Shown here: positions 1-11,919 of the stretch, piece after piece | Numbering within the stretch: the stretch's first letter is position 1 | Layout: each line of letters starts with the position of its first letter | Assembly: GCA_964019135.1 (NCBI GenBank) | Contig: OZ025257.1 | Coordinates: 11,993,971-12,057,970 of the forward strand | Reading direction: 5' to 3' | Length of the DNA stretch: 64,000 nucleotides | Source: Arenicola marina | Lineage: Eukaryota > Annelida > Polychaeta > Arenicolidae | Notes under the pieces: generated by a model | Database searches by the model: none | What the model was told of the DNA's origin: nothing | Seen by the model: only the letters and a program-made list of their open reading frames with translations | Made by a program: the position numbers and the translations under genes

Positions 1-553
1 ACAAAAGCACGTGGTTGAATGGTAGCGCCGTATCCTGCGCGGTATCGTATTAACAGAAACGTTTATGTCAATTGAACAATAGCTTCAAGATCCTCGTAGG
101 GTGGGGATTTTGTAGAATGTTTCTCTTTGGTGGGGTTACCGAGCTGCACCGGGGGTCTGGGGTGGGGGACGGGTGCCAGGGGTGGGGGAGGGGGAGGGGG
201 GGGGCTAACATATCGTTCTGATTGTGATTTTGCGCGAGCGTATTTGATGGGGCGGGAAAGCCGGGATCGGTAAAATCTGGTAGAGCAGAAATTGGGGCGG
301 AGAGGCCGTCGTGCATCTTCATCACCTCCTCTCCCTCTTAGGGTTGGTGGCGGTGGGGTGGTGGGGGAGTGGCGAAGGGGTTGGGGGGGGGGGTGGCTTT
401 GCTATTCTTGTTATGTACTAGTACCCGCGGCGGTCCTGCAATGTATTGTACTCTGGTGGTAAAAGAACCAAATTTGGTACACTTGTAGAGTTTGAGGTAC
501 GGAAAAATTGGACTATGGACTCAGGTCAGATATTTCAAAATGGCCGCCATTTT
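1..553. other. G-rich low-complexity DNA, no gene
   Basis: No gene is supported here. Positions 100-400 are strongly G-biased on the + strand, with several runs of 7-9 G and GGGGA/GGTGG motifs. The open frame on the minus strand (325-68) is proline-rich only because of that bias. From about 536 there is a short ATGGCCGCC direct repeat that leads into the duplicated block beginning at 554. Confidence 0.6.
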
Positions 554-1164
554 CAAGATGGCCGCCAATTTAACCAAAGAAAGTCTATAAAATAATAGTT
601 CTAAGATATTATTGTACGAATTTGTACTTTGGCAGTTTTAAGTGGTGAACAACGCAAAATAAGAATTCATGGGAATAAGACAAAATATATATTTTTTTTT
701 AAATAGCAAAAAGAAATGAATTTTTTTTGAAGTTTGACCAGCTGAACAACATAAAACAAGAATTTGTTGGAATAATTCAAAATTGCCTTTATTTTCCAAA
801 AAGAATCAAATCTTTTGAACAAAATCAGACAATTGAAGATAACTTGATGTTTTTAAGTTATAATAGGACAATATTGTAATATTGAATATTGTAATAACTG
901 TACCAAAGTAAGAAATAAACAAGTGATTTGTTCTAGGTATTCACATTTAATTGATCACACAAACATTCAAACACAGAAGTACAGTCTCAGTACAGTTAAG
1001 TGTCAGGTCATGTACAGTACACATTGCCTTGTACATATCATCTCATTGTTAAATGAGCCTTAGTCTAAACTATTTATTCTTGCATGCTAACAAATAGTTC
1101 TAATTAAGCTGTTGGAACATTATCGTGTGGGAACATTTGACAGAACTATATGTCAATGATGACG

Positions 1165-1802
1165 TCACATTTTGTCCAGGTGATAAAAATTGTTATATGC
1201 ACATACAGTGTAATTAACAAAGATAGCCAGCACAATACAGTATCAAGTTATGACAACAGCAATTGATCCATTTATATCCATATTTATATATATTCATATT
1301 ATATTATTTATATTATCCATTGTAAATATGACACACAACATCAGACATAATTGATTGCTTAACATAGGAATGTTAATGTCAGTATATTCATTGTTTTATT
1401 TTACAATACAGTTCATGCAGTAAAATCTGTTTTTACATGCTTCATATAATATAGAATGCTTTGAAATACTAATGCTGACAATGTCACATTTTGTCCAGGT
1501 GATAAAAATTGTTATATGCACATACAGTGTAATTAACAAAGATAGCCAGCACAATACAGTATCAAGTTATGACAACAGCAATTGATCCATTTATATCCAT
1601 ATTTATATATATTTATATTATATTATTTATATTATCCATTGTAAATATGACACACAACATCAGACATAATTGATTGCTTAACATAGGAATGTGAATGTCA
1701 GTATATTCATTGTTTTATTTTACAATACAGTTCATGCAATAAAATCTGTTTTTACATGCTTCATATAATATAGAATGCTTTGAAATACTAATGCTGACAA
1801 TG
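1165..1802. repeat. Tandem pair of 319-bp units inside the element
   Basis: Two head-to-tail units, 1165-1483 and 1484-1802, differ at only a few positions. Both begin at TCACATTTTGTCCAGG and end at AATGCTGACAATG. The same pair recurs at 4984-5302 and 5303-5621 in the complete copy. The internal duplication is therefore older than the duplication of the whole block. Confidence 0.9.
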
Positions 1803-2523
1803 GCAAGTTATTTTCATCACCAAAATGTTGGCACTGTCATCTCAGGCTTTACTTCAGGAATATTTATGAATATGGTGTCCTTAAGCCGAATTTGAGCAGA
1901 CTACACAGCTCTTGTGAAGACGCTCGCTGTCCCTTTTCAGCAGATCCTCACGCTGCAGACTGATTACCCATTTACCTGAAATATAAGATAAATAACAAGT
2001 TACAATTATCTAATTAATATAGTTTAGTCGAAGGATGTAGGACACCAGTAATTCAGTGGTCCGTATATTATACAACCTTCCGCTACACCACCTTTAAAAT
2101 GGATTAAATGGATTTCCATCCAGAACTATGGGTATCCAGGACTCACCATACTGATTATAACTAAAACTAATTATTATATCTATACCAAAGCAAAAAAATG
2201 GTCCATCTAGGCCAAATTATGTTTTCAAAGATCTAGGGTTTCCACTGTCTGCCCTGGTAGGAGGGGGGGGGGGGTGGATGGGGCAAGGTGATTAAAGTAA
2301 ATAAGCGACCATCGTGATCTAGGGTATTCATTAATCGTGAACTAGGAATCTTAATATTAAATAACCGTGGATCGGGAAATCGCTAATTTATATCATGTAT
2401 CCGCCCATCCTATATAGAGTACTCCACAAGCCCCAGCGGCCATCTGTCTGTCTACTCTTGTGATATCTCGGCCCAGGCCCGGTGGATAAAACACACCAAG
2501 CGCCTCGAGCCAAACGGGAATTT

Positions 2524-2592
2524 CCCTTTGGCCTAACGTGTAAGGTGTTCGCTCGGGATGCGAAGGGTCGCCGGTTCGAATCCTGCCTAGAA
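2524..2592 (+). repeat. tRNA-derived SINE-like head
   Basis: A degenerate tRNA body. There is an A-box-like stretch near 2529, a 5-bp anticodon stem (TTCGC/GCGAA) with a 7-nt loop, and a perfect B box GGTTCGAATCC at 2573-2583 in a T arm with 4 of 5 pairs. The anticodon arm resembles tRNA-Pro, but the loop lacks the usual T33 and the acceptor arms do not pair. I read it as the head of a tRNA-derived SINE or a captured pseudo-tRNA, not a working tRNA. The same sequence lies at 6345-6413. Confidence 0.55.
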
Positions 2593-2640
2593 CTTTCTAG
2601 CGTAGAACTTTCGGCGTCTATTCAGAAATACTACACTCTT

Positions 2641-2731
2641 AGCCTGAAAATCAGAAGTTAATGTCGTGACAATCTGAAGGTTAGTGTCGATCCTTCAGAC
2701 TGTCACGACATTAACATCTGATTTTCAGGCT
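2641..2731. repeat. 40-bp inverted repeat (hairpin), about 95% paired
   Basis: The left arm is 2641-2680 and the right arm 2692-2731, with an 11-nt loop. The arms match at 38 of 40 positions. The outer ends read AGCCTGAAAATCAG and its complement. It lies about 50 bp downstream of the tRNA-like B box. An identical hairpin lies at 6462-6552 in the second copy. It could be a snap-back MITE or part of the SINE-like unit. Confidence 0.85.
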
Positions 2732-3348
2732 AGTCTAGCTACTCTGTGAAGTGTGGAGCACCCTGCGTATGTATACTGGGAGCTATCCTTCTTAATTCAT
2801 TGTCACCTGGTCGATCTGGGAACACAACCGCCCTGTACTCCCTGGCCCTGGTAGCCCCACCCGCTATTGGATCTGCCAATGAAAACCAATTAGGACGTGT
2901 GATAATTAGCTAGTAAGCTTATTGGTCAATCAGTTAATAGTGACTACTTATTTTTATGTTCCCTTAGTCTGAAACTGGTTGGAACAATGGATCGGTTACG
3001 TCAGGCTAGCCATCGTAGTGAGTAACATCTCTCTTTATCGCTCAGGTAGCAGACACTTGCCGGCAAAGTTTACACCAACATGAAAGCGAATAATCTGTTA
3101 CAGAATTTCAAACATTTGCTTACCTCTCTTGGTCCTTCGAAAATCCCCAAAATCCAGATGCTGGCTTCTTTACTGGGCAATTTGTGCATCAATTGGTGGC
3201 ACGAAGCTGCCCGCCGGTCTTCCAGCCTCTCGCCGACATGTTGACATTTCTAACACGGTACCTCATAGATGGCGCTGCGAACGGCGTATCACCGCGCGAA
3301 ATGCAGAGTTGGCTATCCTATTACACACTATCCTTGGTAAGACTCATG

Positions 3349-4306
3349 GCCGCGCCAGTTTCGTGCGCTGGTTACAGCGTCCATTGCGACGAAGCCCGAA
3401 GTAGCATCCCGACCGCTCGATGGCGCCTTATGCTAATGTGCACGCAGTGAACGCGCGAGTTGGAGATCTTCTTTGGTACAATGGCGCTGTACAGTCACTA
3501 CGGGATATGATCGAGGCCTCACGCGACAGGGATACTTATGATCTACGTCAATGCCTAGCATCAACGGTCTGTACGTGCTCCCTACCTTCCCGTTGTTCGC
3601 CTTCGCTCGCTTTACACACAAAATAAGCTAAAGCTGTCCTTGGATATACAACTAACCACTGAAGTGCTGTGTATATCAGAATTATAACCATCCGAGTAGA
3701 TTCATTTAAATATATGAGCGGTCAGACAGCTGATAAACCAGAATGCGGCTGTTTTATGAGTGACTGTGTCAGGCGATCCAATGTGCTGCGCGGGATTTTC
3801 CATGTCATATGACGTAATAATCATCATGACTCGCATGTCTGCGTGTGGTATCTATGGTTACGTAACAACGCTCCTTAAATGGACTGCCCAGGCGAGGACA
3901 ATGGTATTCCGTTTGTCGCAGAAAAGTAAACATCGATAATTTGCCTCAAATAAAACGCTGCCAACAGTCTCATCGATCGAACCAAATGCATTATGGCGAG
4001 ATAAATGTCTTATCTTTAACTATATCTTGAGTTTATAGTTAGCAATGCCTGGTCCAAAGCAAACAAAACTAGTTTCACACCCACTCGATTCCTCACGCAC
4101 AAACCGAGCAGCCGGCCGGTTCGCAACACCCAAACGTTGACCACAATGAATGCGTGTCACACAGTTGTAGCAAGACACCAGCGTGATGCGCACTCGTTCT
4201 AAGAGCACGTGTTTTTGTGTTGGTCCTTAAAGGACCTAAACCGGAAATAGAACTCGCGAGAACTGTACAGATCTATTATGGGGTTTTCCATGTCGTATGA
4301 CGTAAG
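3349..4306. repeat. Spacer with uninterrupted copy of a dispersed repeat
   Basis: No gene is seen. From about 3700 to 4250 the sequence matches a dispersed repeat. One part (about 3827-4250) is related to 7163-7550, and 3700-3950 is related in inverse orientation to 51590-51790. The stretch at 3805-3835 (TTCCATGTCATATGACG onward) is the empty-site equivalent of the place where the TIR element sits at 4307, so this copy shows the target before insertion. The short frames at 3420-3626 and 4020-4396 show no family resemblance. Confidence 0.65.
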
Positions 4307-7159
4307 ACCAAGGATAGTGTATAATAGGATGCCCAACTGTGAACTTCCCCTATGGGCCAAATGTGACAAAACCAAGATGGCCGCCAATTTAACCAAAGAA
4401 AGTCTATAAAATAATAGTTCTAAGATATTATTGTACGAATTTGTACTTTGGCAGTTTTAAGTGGTGAACAACGCAAAATAAGAATTCATGGGAATAAGAC
4501 AAAATATATATTTTTTTTTAAATAGCAAAAAGAAATGAATTTTTTTTGAAGTTTGACCAGCTGAACAACATAAAACAAGAATTTGTTGGAATAATTCAAA
4601 ATTGCCTTTATTTTCCAAAAAGAATCAAATCTTTTGAACAAAATCAGACAATTGAAGATAACTTGATGTTTTTAAGTTATAATAGGACAATATTGTAATA
4701 TTGAATATTGTAATAACTGTACCAAAGTAAGAAATAAACAAGTGATTTGTTCTAGGTATTCACATTTAATTGATCACACAAACATTCAAACACAGAAGTA
4801 CAGTCTCAGTACAGTTAAGTGTCAGGTCATGTACAGTACACATTGCCTTGTACATATCATCTCATTGTTAAATGAGCCTTAGTCTAAACTATTTATTCTT
4901 GCATGCTAACAAATAGTTCTAATTAAGCTGTTGGAACATTATCGTGTGGGAACATTTGACAGAACTATATGTCAATGATGACGTCACATTTTGTCCAGGT
5001 GATAAAAATTGTTATATGCACATACAGTGTAATTAACAAAGATAGCCAGCACAATACAGTATCAAGTTATGACAACAGCAATTGATCCATTTATATCCAT
5101 ATTTATATATATTCATATTATATTATTTATATTATCCATTGTAAATATGACACACAACATCAGACATAATTGATTGCTTAACATAGGAATGTTAATGTCA
5201 GTATATTCATTGTTTTATTTTACAATACAGTTCATGCAGTAAAATCTGTTTTTACATGCTTCATATAATATAGAATGCTTTGAAATACTAATGCTGACAA
5301 TGTCACATTTTGTCCAGGTGATAAAAATTGTTATATGCACATACAGTGTAATTAACAAAGATAGCCAGCACAATACAGTATCAAGTTATGACAACAGCAA
5401 TTGATCCATTTATATCCATATTTATATATATTTATATTATATTATTTATATTATCCATTGTAAATATGACACACAACATCAGACATAATTGATTGCTTAA
5501 CATAGGAATGTGAATGTCAGTATATTCATTGTTTTATTTTACAATACAGTTCATGCAATAAAATCTGTTTTTACATGCTTCATATAATATAGAATGCTTT
5601 GAAATACTAATGCTGACAATGGCAAGTTATTTTCATCACCAAAATGTTGGCACTGTCATCTCAGGCTTTACTTCAGGAATATTTATGAATATGGTGTCCT
5701 TAAGCCGAATTTGAGCAGACTACACAGCTCTTGTGAAGACGCTCGCTGTCCCTTTTCAGCAGATCCTCACGCTGCAGACTGATTACCCATTTACCTGAAA
5801 TATAAGATAAATAACAAGTTACAATTATCTAATTAATATAGTTTAGTCGAAGGATGTAGGACACCAGTAATTCAGTGGTCCGTATATTATACAACCTTCC
5901 GCTACACCACCTTTAAAATGGATTAAATGGATTTCCATCCAGAACTATGGGTATCCAGGACTCACCATACTGATTATAACTAAAACTAATTATTATATCT
6001 ATACCAAAGCAAAAAAATGGTCCATCTAGGCCAAATTATGTTTTCAAAGATCTAGGGTTTCCACTGTCTGCCCTGGTAGGAGGGGGGGGGGGGGGTGGAT
6101 GGGGCAAGGTGATTAAAGTAAATAAGCGACCATCGTGATCTAGGGTATTCATTAATCGTGAACTAGGAATCTTAATATTAAATAACCGTGGATCGGGAAA
6201 TCGCTAATTTATATCATGTATCCGCCCATCCTATATAGAGTACTCCACAAGCCCCAGCGGCCATCTGTCTGTCTACTCTTGTGATATCTCGGCCCAGGCC
6301 CGGTGGATAAAACACACCAAGCGCCTCGAGCCAAACGGGAATTTCCCTTTGGCCTAACGTGTAAGGTGTTCGCTCGGGATGCGAAGGGTCGCCGGTTCGA
6401 ATCCTGCCTAGAACTTTCTAGCGTAGAACTTTCGGCGTCTATTCAGAAATACTACACTCTTAGCCTGAAAATCAGAAGTTAATGTCGTGACAATCTGAAG
6501 GTTAGTGTCGATCCTTCAGACTGTCACGACATTAACATCTGATTTTCAGGCTAGTCTAGCTACTCTGTGAAGTGTGGAGCACCCTGCGTATGTATACTGG
6601 GAGCTATCCTTCTTAATTCATTGTCACCTGGTCGATCTGGGAACACAACCGCCCTGTACTCCCTGGCCCTGGTAGCCCCACCCGCTATTGGATCTGCCAA
6701 TGAAAACCAATTAGGACGTGTGATAATTAGCTAGTAAGCTTATTGGTCAATCAGTTAATAGTGACTACTTATTTTTATGTTCCCTTAGTCTGAAACTGGT
6801 TGGAACAATGGATCGGTTACGTCAGGCTAGCCATCGTAGTGAGTAACATCTCTCTTTATCGCTCAGGTAGCAGACACTTGCCGGCAAAGTTTACACCAAC
6901 ATGAAAGCGAATAATCTGTTACAGAATTTCAAACATTTGCTTACCTCTCTTGGTCCTTCGAAAATCCCCAAAATCCAGATGCTGGCTTCTTTACTGGGCA
7001 ATTTGTGCATCAATTGGTGGCACGAAGCTGCCCGCCGGTCTTCCAGCCTCTCGCCGACATGTTGACATTTCTAACACGGTACCTCATAGATGGCGCTGCG
7101 AACGGCGTATCACCGCGCGAAATGCAGAGTTGGCTATCCTATTACACACTATCCTTGGT
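4307..7159. mobile_element. Complete non-autonomous DNA transposon with 35-bp TIRs
   Basis: The left end (4307-4341) begins ACCAAGGATAGTGT. The right end (7125-7159) is its inverse complement with about five mismatches. Both ends are flanked by AAG (4304-4306 and 7160-7162), a 3-bp target-site duplication. Comparison with the unoccupied relative at 3805-3850 shows the flanks GACGT and ACTCATGACTCGC rejoining without the element. No transposase-like frame exists in the 2853 bp. The interior holds a 319-bp tandem pair, a tRNA-like head and a 40-bp hairpin. A 3-bp duplication is used by PIF/Harbinger and CACTA elements, but the terminal bases do not clearly match either, so I leave the superfamily open. 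Confidence 0.75.
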
Positions 7160-7162
7160 AAG

Positions 7163-7550
7163 ACTCATGACTCGCATATCTGCGCGCGGTATCTATGGTT
7201 ATGTAACAACGCTCCTTATATGGACTGACCAGGCGAGGACAATAGTGCTCCGTTTGTCGCCGAAATGTAAACATCGATGATTTGCCTCAAAATACAACGC
7301 CGCCAAAAGTCTCATTGAACGGTCCCCCTGCATTATGTGGAATATCTTATCTCCAACTATATTATGAGTTTATAGTTAGCAATGCCTGGACCAAAGCAAA
7401 AAAAAAATACTTTCACACCCACTCTATTCTTCACACACAAACCGAGCAGCCAGATGGTTTCCAACACCCAAACGTGGACTACAATGCGCACTCGTTCTAA
7501 GAGCACGTGTTTTTTTTGTTGGTCCCCAAATAACCTAAACGGGAAATGTT
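7163..7550. repeat. Dispersed repeat, right half split by the TIR element
   Basis: Homologous to 3827-4250 at roughly 80% by eye: shared CGGTATCTATGGTTA, TTTATAGTTAGCAATGCCTG and CACTCGTTCTAAGAGCACGTG blocks. Its left portion lies on the other side of the transposon (about 4260-4306). The small open frames at 7282-7570 show no recognisable product. Confidence 0.65.
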
Positions 7551-9120
7551 ATATTCTGTCGGAAACATAAATATGTGCCAAATATGTGCCATGATAATCA
7601 TGGCCATTTATTTCGGCAGCACGTACGATATGGTACTGCGATATAAATTGCCAGGAAATAATGTCTGTTGAAGACAGAGCTTCCACAAGTCATTCTTACA
7701 ATGTTGCAGCATTGGTGAAGCGTAAACCAGTAATATGACGTTAGTGTAATCACATGCATTTACATCCAGAACTGGCATACCGTTACTATTGTGACATGTG
7801 GAAGTGTTCCTCCATGCGCAGTTATCTCCCTGATATAAAATACACGAAATTTAGACCCCATCCGCTCCATGTGTTCAATGTGTTCAGGTGCCATGAAAAT
7901 AGCTATAGCTATATTCCCACATTTAGGGGGGGACCGCCACGGGCCTTCTTGAGATCCCTGTGAATTAGATAGCCAGATTTGACAACTGGCTGCGGCCATG
8001 ACCAACAACCCAGATATCGCCTGTAATGCGCACGCGTTATGGACAACATCTGTTGGACGATTGTTGGGAGGGGCTTTCACATAACCAGAAAGCATGTTAT
8101 GTACACTTGACTATGAGAGCCACATAACCTGCAGCTTTTAATCATTACTCATGACTTTCCCTCTCGATGACCAAAAAAATTGCGCATTTTTACCTTCACT
8201 CACCATATGGCCTATATGGCATGAGTGGCACACCCCAACCATTGTAATAAGGCAGTAATCCCCCCTTATTTTTTCATAGCGACCAGTATGATAAAATTGG
8301 CGTATGACCCTAAATTATACATCCCCTATTGCTAATCCTGCGTGTACGCGCAATAAAGAGAGAATCTAGACTTCCAGCGCTCCATGTATCGGTAGATACA
8401 GCTTCATCCTCCTATAATGGGATAAGGTTTACATCGCAACAAAGTATTATTGTATATGCATTCTGAAGTATATTTACCCCATACCATCGATTTCGGGTTC
8501 GATAAATGTAGAATTCATGTCATTGGCTATGTGCAAATAAGTATTTAATTACGTTTCAAATTTTTTGACATCGATTTGACCAAATAGATGTGTATGTACA
8601 GTTTGTATTTGCATGGAAAGCCGTTTGTCTAATGCATAGCAGTTATGACTTGAACCGTTACAGTTGTTTCATATCTTATTTGTGGGTGTAGACATGCTTT
8701 CGTGGAAGAAAACATGAATGTTCAGGCAAATCATGCCTGCTATTGCAATAACGCGTTTGCATGTTAATTGCAGGGAAAAAAAGGATAAATATCGGGATTG
8801 CAAACGAAGACCGATAGGCTTATATTGGCGGCAGGTTTAACAAATAACTAAGCGCGACGGACTCCCGATGAGAACATCGTGTATTGAGACTTCAATGTTA
8901 TAATAATGATAATAATAATAATAATAATAATAATTATTATTATTATTATTATGAAAGCAATAGCACGATCGTGTTGGCTCCGCCAAGCGGTGAATGTTGT
9001 TACATAACGTCTCAACGTGTAGGCGGGCGCGGGGGGTTTACAGCCTGAACGAAATGTTCCCCCTCTCCAAGGTAATGTCGGTATAACTACGGTGTTCAAG
9101 CCTGTGAGTTTTCGTTCTGC
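7551..9120. other. No gene recognised
   Basis: Intergenic DNA. Open frames of up to 111 codons (8095-7760, minus) have no recognisable domain and unremarkable composition. The only structured feature is the trinucleotide palindrome at 8901-8952. Confidence 0.5.
8901..8952. repeat. Self-complementary (AAT)n(ATT)n microsatellite
   Basis: An AAT/ATA run switches in the middle to ATT/TAT, so the two halves are perfect inverted complements and could form a hairpin of about 20 bp. The minus-strand frame across it would encode a long run of isoleucines and is not a gene. Confidence 0.9.
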
Positions 9121-9320
9121 TATGCGTCTTTTGATCTCACGTGTCGCCTTTAAGACAGGTACATTTGTTTATTTATCTTCTAACCACCTGAATCAACAAA
9201 TGAAACATTATGCGTGTCAAGCACTATCCCTTCCTAGGTATCCACAGACCCTTAATATGTTGTGCTTAAGTTGTAGTAGCTACACTCTCCCCCTCCACAC
9301 CCCCTCCACACACACTTAGC
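9121..9320 (+). repeat. Dispersed repeat, inverse copy at the right window edge
   Basis: Begins TATGCGTCTTTTGATCT and contains CTTCCTAGGTATCCACAG followed by a CACACC-rich end. The reverse complement of 63790-64000 matches it over about 200 bp with scattered changes. It lies about 140 bp upstream of the gene 1 promoter region. No coding function is seen. Confidence 0.75.
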
Positions 9321-9459
9321 GTTCGTCTGATAAAATCCATTCAGTGCGTTCACCCCTTAAGTCCCCCGTGTTCTGCAGATGTTCGATGGTAAAGGGAGCT
9401 CGAACCCTGCCATCTCCACCACCTTTCCTACCACCCTCCTATCAACGAAGCATGTGCAC

Positions 9460-9542
9460 AATTTTAAGGCCAGCGTCGCTGTTGTATTAGAACATATTAG
9501 GGAGTCCGCGGACGTCCACAGATCACACCGTCTTCTCAACAA
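9460..9542 (+). promoter_or_regulatory. Gene 1 core promoter and 5' noncoding exon
   Basis: A weak TATA-like ATTTTAA (9461-9467) is followed at once by GGCCAGCGTCGC and TTGTATTAGAACA. The same arrangement occurs before genes 2, 4 and 5. By spacing, transcription would start near 9488-9492. The noncoding exon then ends at 9542, before the donor GTAAGT (9543-9548). The matching acceptor is at 10711-10717, 34 bp before the gene 1 ATG. Exon limits are inferred from motifs and paralogue comparison. Confidence 0.65.
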
Positions 9543-10751
9543 GTAAGTCGGAAATTGCCTGCGATTAATAAATCAAGGACACTATTATAGATGTAACGGG
9601 TCGCGGAGTGTGAGATATAACATAATAATAATAACATAATAAAATAATAAAATCGACCAGGCCGGGATTGACAGTTTTTGTACGAGGCTGTAGCAAAGTT
9701 TATTCTGAAAGACGGCAGCACAGGATTACAAAATTATGAATGATAATTCCCCACATGGCCATTGCCATCTTTAACCTGTGATCACAAATTAAGTTACCGT
9801 CTAAATAAAGTTCTTCGTATTCACAGCTCCTATACGCAAGTAAGCACTCGGTGTGATACTGCATGTAATTCTTTATTTACTTTTACATATTAGGGATAGA
9901 CAATTTGTAATTCATGACACCACGTACGCGAGACATCTAGCTATTTAGACATGTAAACACCACGTATGTAACTGTGTAAGCTTACTCTCCAAATGGCTTT
10001 AAAGATATACCACATTAAATACCTACCATAAATACCATAAATAAACTACCATGCAATTGTTACTGAAAGATACAGACTGGAAAATAAATAAATAGTATTT
10101 GAATGTAGGCAGGGCCTCCACCACAGCTCCTCCATGGGAGGGTACGAGTGGGGCGCAGTGGATGCAGCACATACCACCCCCCCCCCCCCCTCGAAAGACG
10201 ACAGCAAAGAGGACAGAAACCTCGCGACAGGGGCTTAAATACTAAAGTCTACGGCCCCCACAATGCAATAAACAGCAAGGTCAAGGACGCTCGACATTTT
10301 CGGCAGACGACATGCGCGCGATTCAAAACAAAACACAGCACAACTGTCAAATAATAAAACTTAATCTGTAAGTTAGAAAGAGACTGTCAGTGGAAATTTG
10401 GCAGATTATGTGGCAAGGTAGGAACATGTATAAAGTAGACCTGGAATACACACAGTCCCGCTTTTCTAAGGAGATAAACATGAAAACTAAATCCAAGTGA
10501 CAACTGTCGAAATCGATTCCGTGACAGAGATAAATGTTTTGTTTGCAAATATATTTGGGTTTTTAGGGATAATGAAGACAGGAAGATGTAATCCTTAATC
10601 ACAGTTGTAGCTATTTGGCTACTTCAAACAAAATGTTTATCCCATTTGGCATTCCGCGGGAATAGTGACCCTGACAACCAGCGAATGACTTCAAAGGTTT
10701 TTTGTCTCATGTTTCAGAGAGGCTCTGTTCGTCAAAAGTATTTCTGCCAAG

Positions 10752-11919
10752 ATGTCGGTCTTTGCACGTGTCCTGTTGATAGCCTGTGTTTGCGCTAGTC
10801 TCAGTCAGACGAGCCAAGCGCTGACCTGCTATGGGTGCCCGTTAGAAGACTTAGGAACAAACGTCCGGTGTGATACTAGTAGGACGTGTGAGACCGCTGG
10901 AGCCTGCCACAAGACCACTAACATAGGGGCGGGAGGTAAGTCTCTGCTTAATTCTTAGGCGATGCTTTTGTCTCTTAGACTTGAAGCGCTCTACGAATAT
11001 ATACGTGCTAAGATAAAGATTGGTAATTATCAAGGCTAAGCATTGATAAGCATAAATCTTGATGGATTATATTTAATATGAACGACACGAACTTTAGTAT
11101 ATATTGCTTAAAGCTGTTTATGCGGAAATTTCAAATATAAAAAAATACAAGTGTAATTTTTCTTTGACATTTGAGCCCATTCTTGTTGAATTGTTGATGA
11201 ATACAGATGTAATCAATCAAATTGCTTCAAAGGATATTTTATGACACACGTTGCCACGGACTAGTAATGTTGAAGGCCCCTCGAAATGTTTCGTTTCTAT
11301 GGTGCCAGTGAACTCTTATGAAAGATCACATGCCCACCGTGTTCATATGTTGCAGATCTTATAGCTACAAGGAATGAGCTGTGTGTATAACTTTAAAACG
11401 TGCATGCTCTTTAATTGTTAGCGAAGTGTATTTCTGTTCTGCGATTGAAGTAAGGATGTGGGACTGATTAGGCTAAATGTTTGTACTTTCCTTTACATGG
11501 ATATTTTATCTGTGCAATAAATTTCTACGACAGAGGGGATGGGGCTCATCAAGGGAACATCACCAACGAAAATAACGGACGGCCAATACGCAAAAAATGC
11601 TTCGTATGATTACTCTGATTAGCAAAAGACTGAATTAATTGATGCAAGTCTAGATTACAAGTTAAAAAAGGATGGACCTAACAAGGATGATCGTTCTGTT
11701 TCAGTGTCAGTAACTCTACGAGGCTGTGCCCCCGCCGGCGAGGAAGGATGTACTGACACAGAAGTTGGAGAATTCACGACGAATGTTTGTTTTTGTAGGA
11801 CCGACCTTTGTAACAGTCAATCTGGGGGTCAGTCTGGGGCTCAGTCGCCACTTCGTGTTTCCTTATTCCTGCTCTCTGCCTTAGCCGCAGCTTTGGTACT
11901 AATTGTGACGCCACAATGA
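10752..11919 (+). CDS. Ly6/uPAR-domain GPI-anchored protein, gene 1
   Basis: Predicted 132-residue secreted three-finger protein. Coding exons are 10752-10935 and 11705-11919, joined by a phase-1 GT-AG intron (GTAAGT donor; TTTCAG acceptor). Residues 1-23 form a signal peptide (MSVFARVLLIACVCASLS...SQA), and the mature chain opens LTCYGC. Ten cysteines follow in the classical Ly6/uPAR order: TCYGC, RC, TC, AC, GC, GC, CFC and LCN, the last being the conserved Leu-Cys-Asn signature. Then come a Gly/Ser/Gln stalk and a hydrophobic C-terminal tail of about 20 residues ending VTPQ, as expected for a GPI signal. The ATG matches those of genes 2, 4 and 5. Ly6 proteins act at the cell surface or as secreted ligands and modulators; the particular partner cannot be told here. 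Confidence 0.88.

Larger units (their letters stand above)
554..3348 (+). mobile_element. Left-truncated duplicate of the 2.85-kb TIR element
   Basis: This block repeats 4373-7169 almost base for base. The only difference I found is a G run of 12 here against 14 in the other copy. It has the right terminal inverted repeat (ending at 3338) but not the left one. It also carries 10 bp of DNA (3339-3348) that lies beyond the element end in the complete copy. That makes it a segmental copy of the complete locus rather than a separate transposition. The left breakpoint falls in an ATGGCCGCC repeat, which suggests microhomology. It has no transposase frame. An assembly artefact (haplotype duplication) is an alternative. 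Confidence 0.85.

Noticed and set aside
2524-2592. Functional tRNA gene
   Set aside because: Good B box but no pairing acceptor stem, anticodon loop without T33 and no terminator close by; better read as SINE-derived.
3129-3450. Frames of 88-91 codons repeated at 6950-7280
   Set aside because: Both are inside the TIR element near its right end, overlap in different frames, and differ at their ends only because the flanks differ. No transposase motif.
8848-9099. 83-codon minus frame with poly-isoleucine
   Set aside because: The isoleucine run is the ATT/AAT microsatellite.
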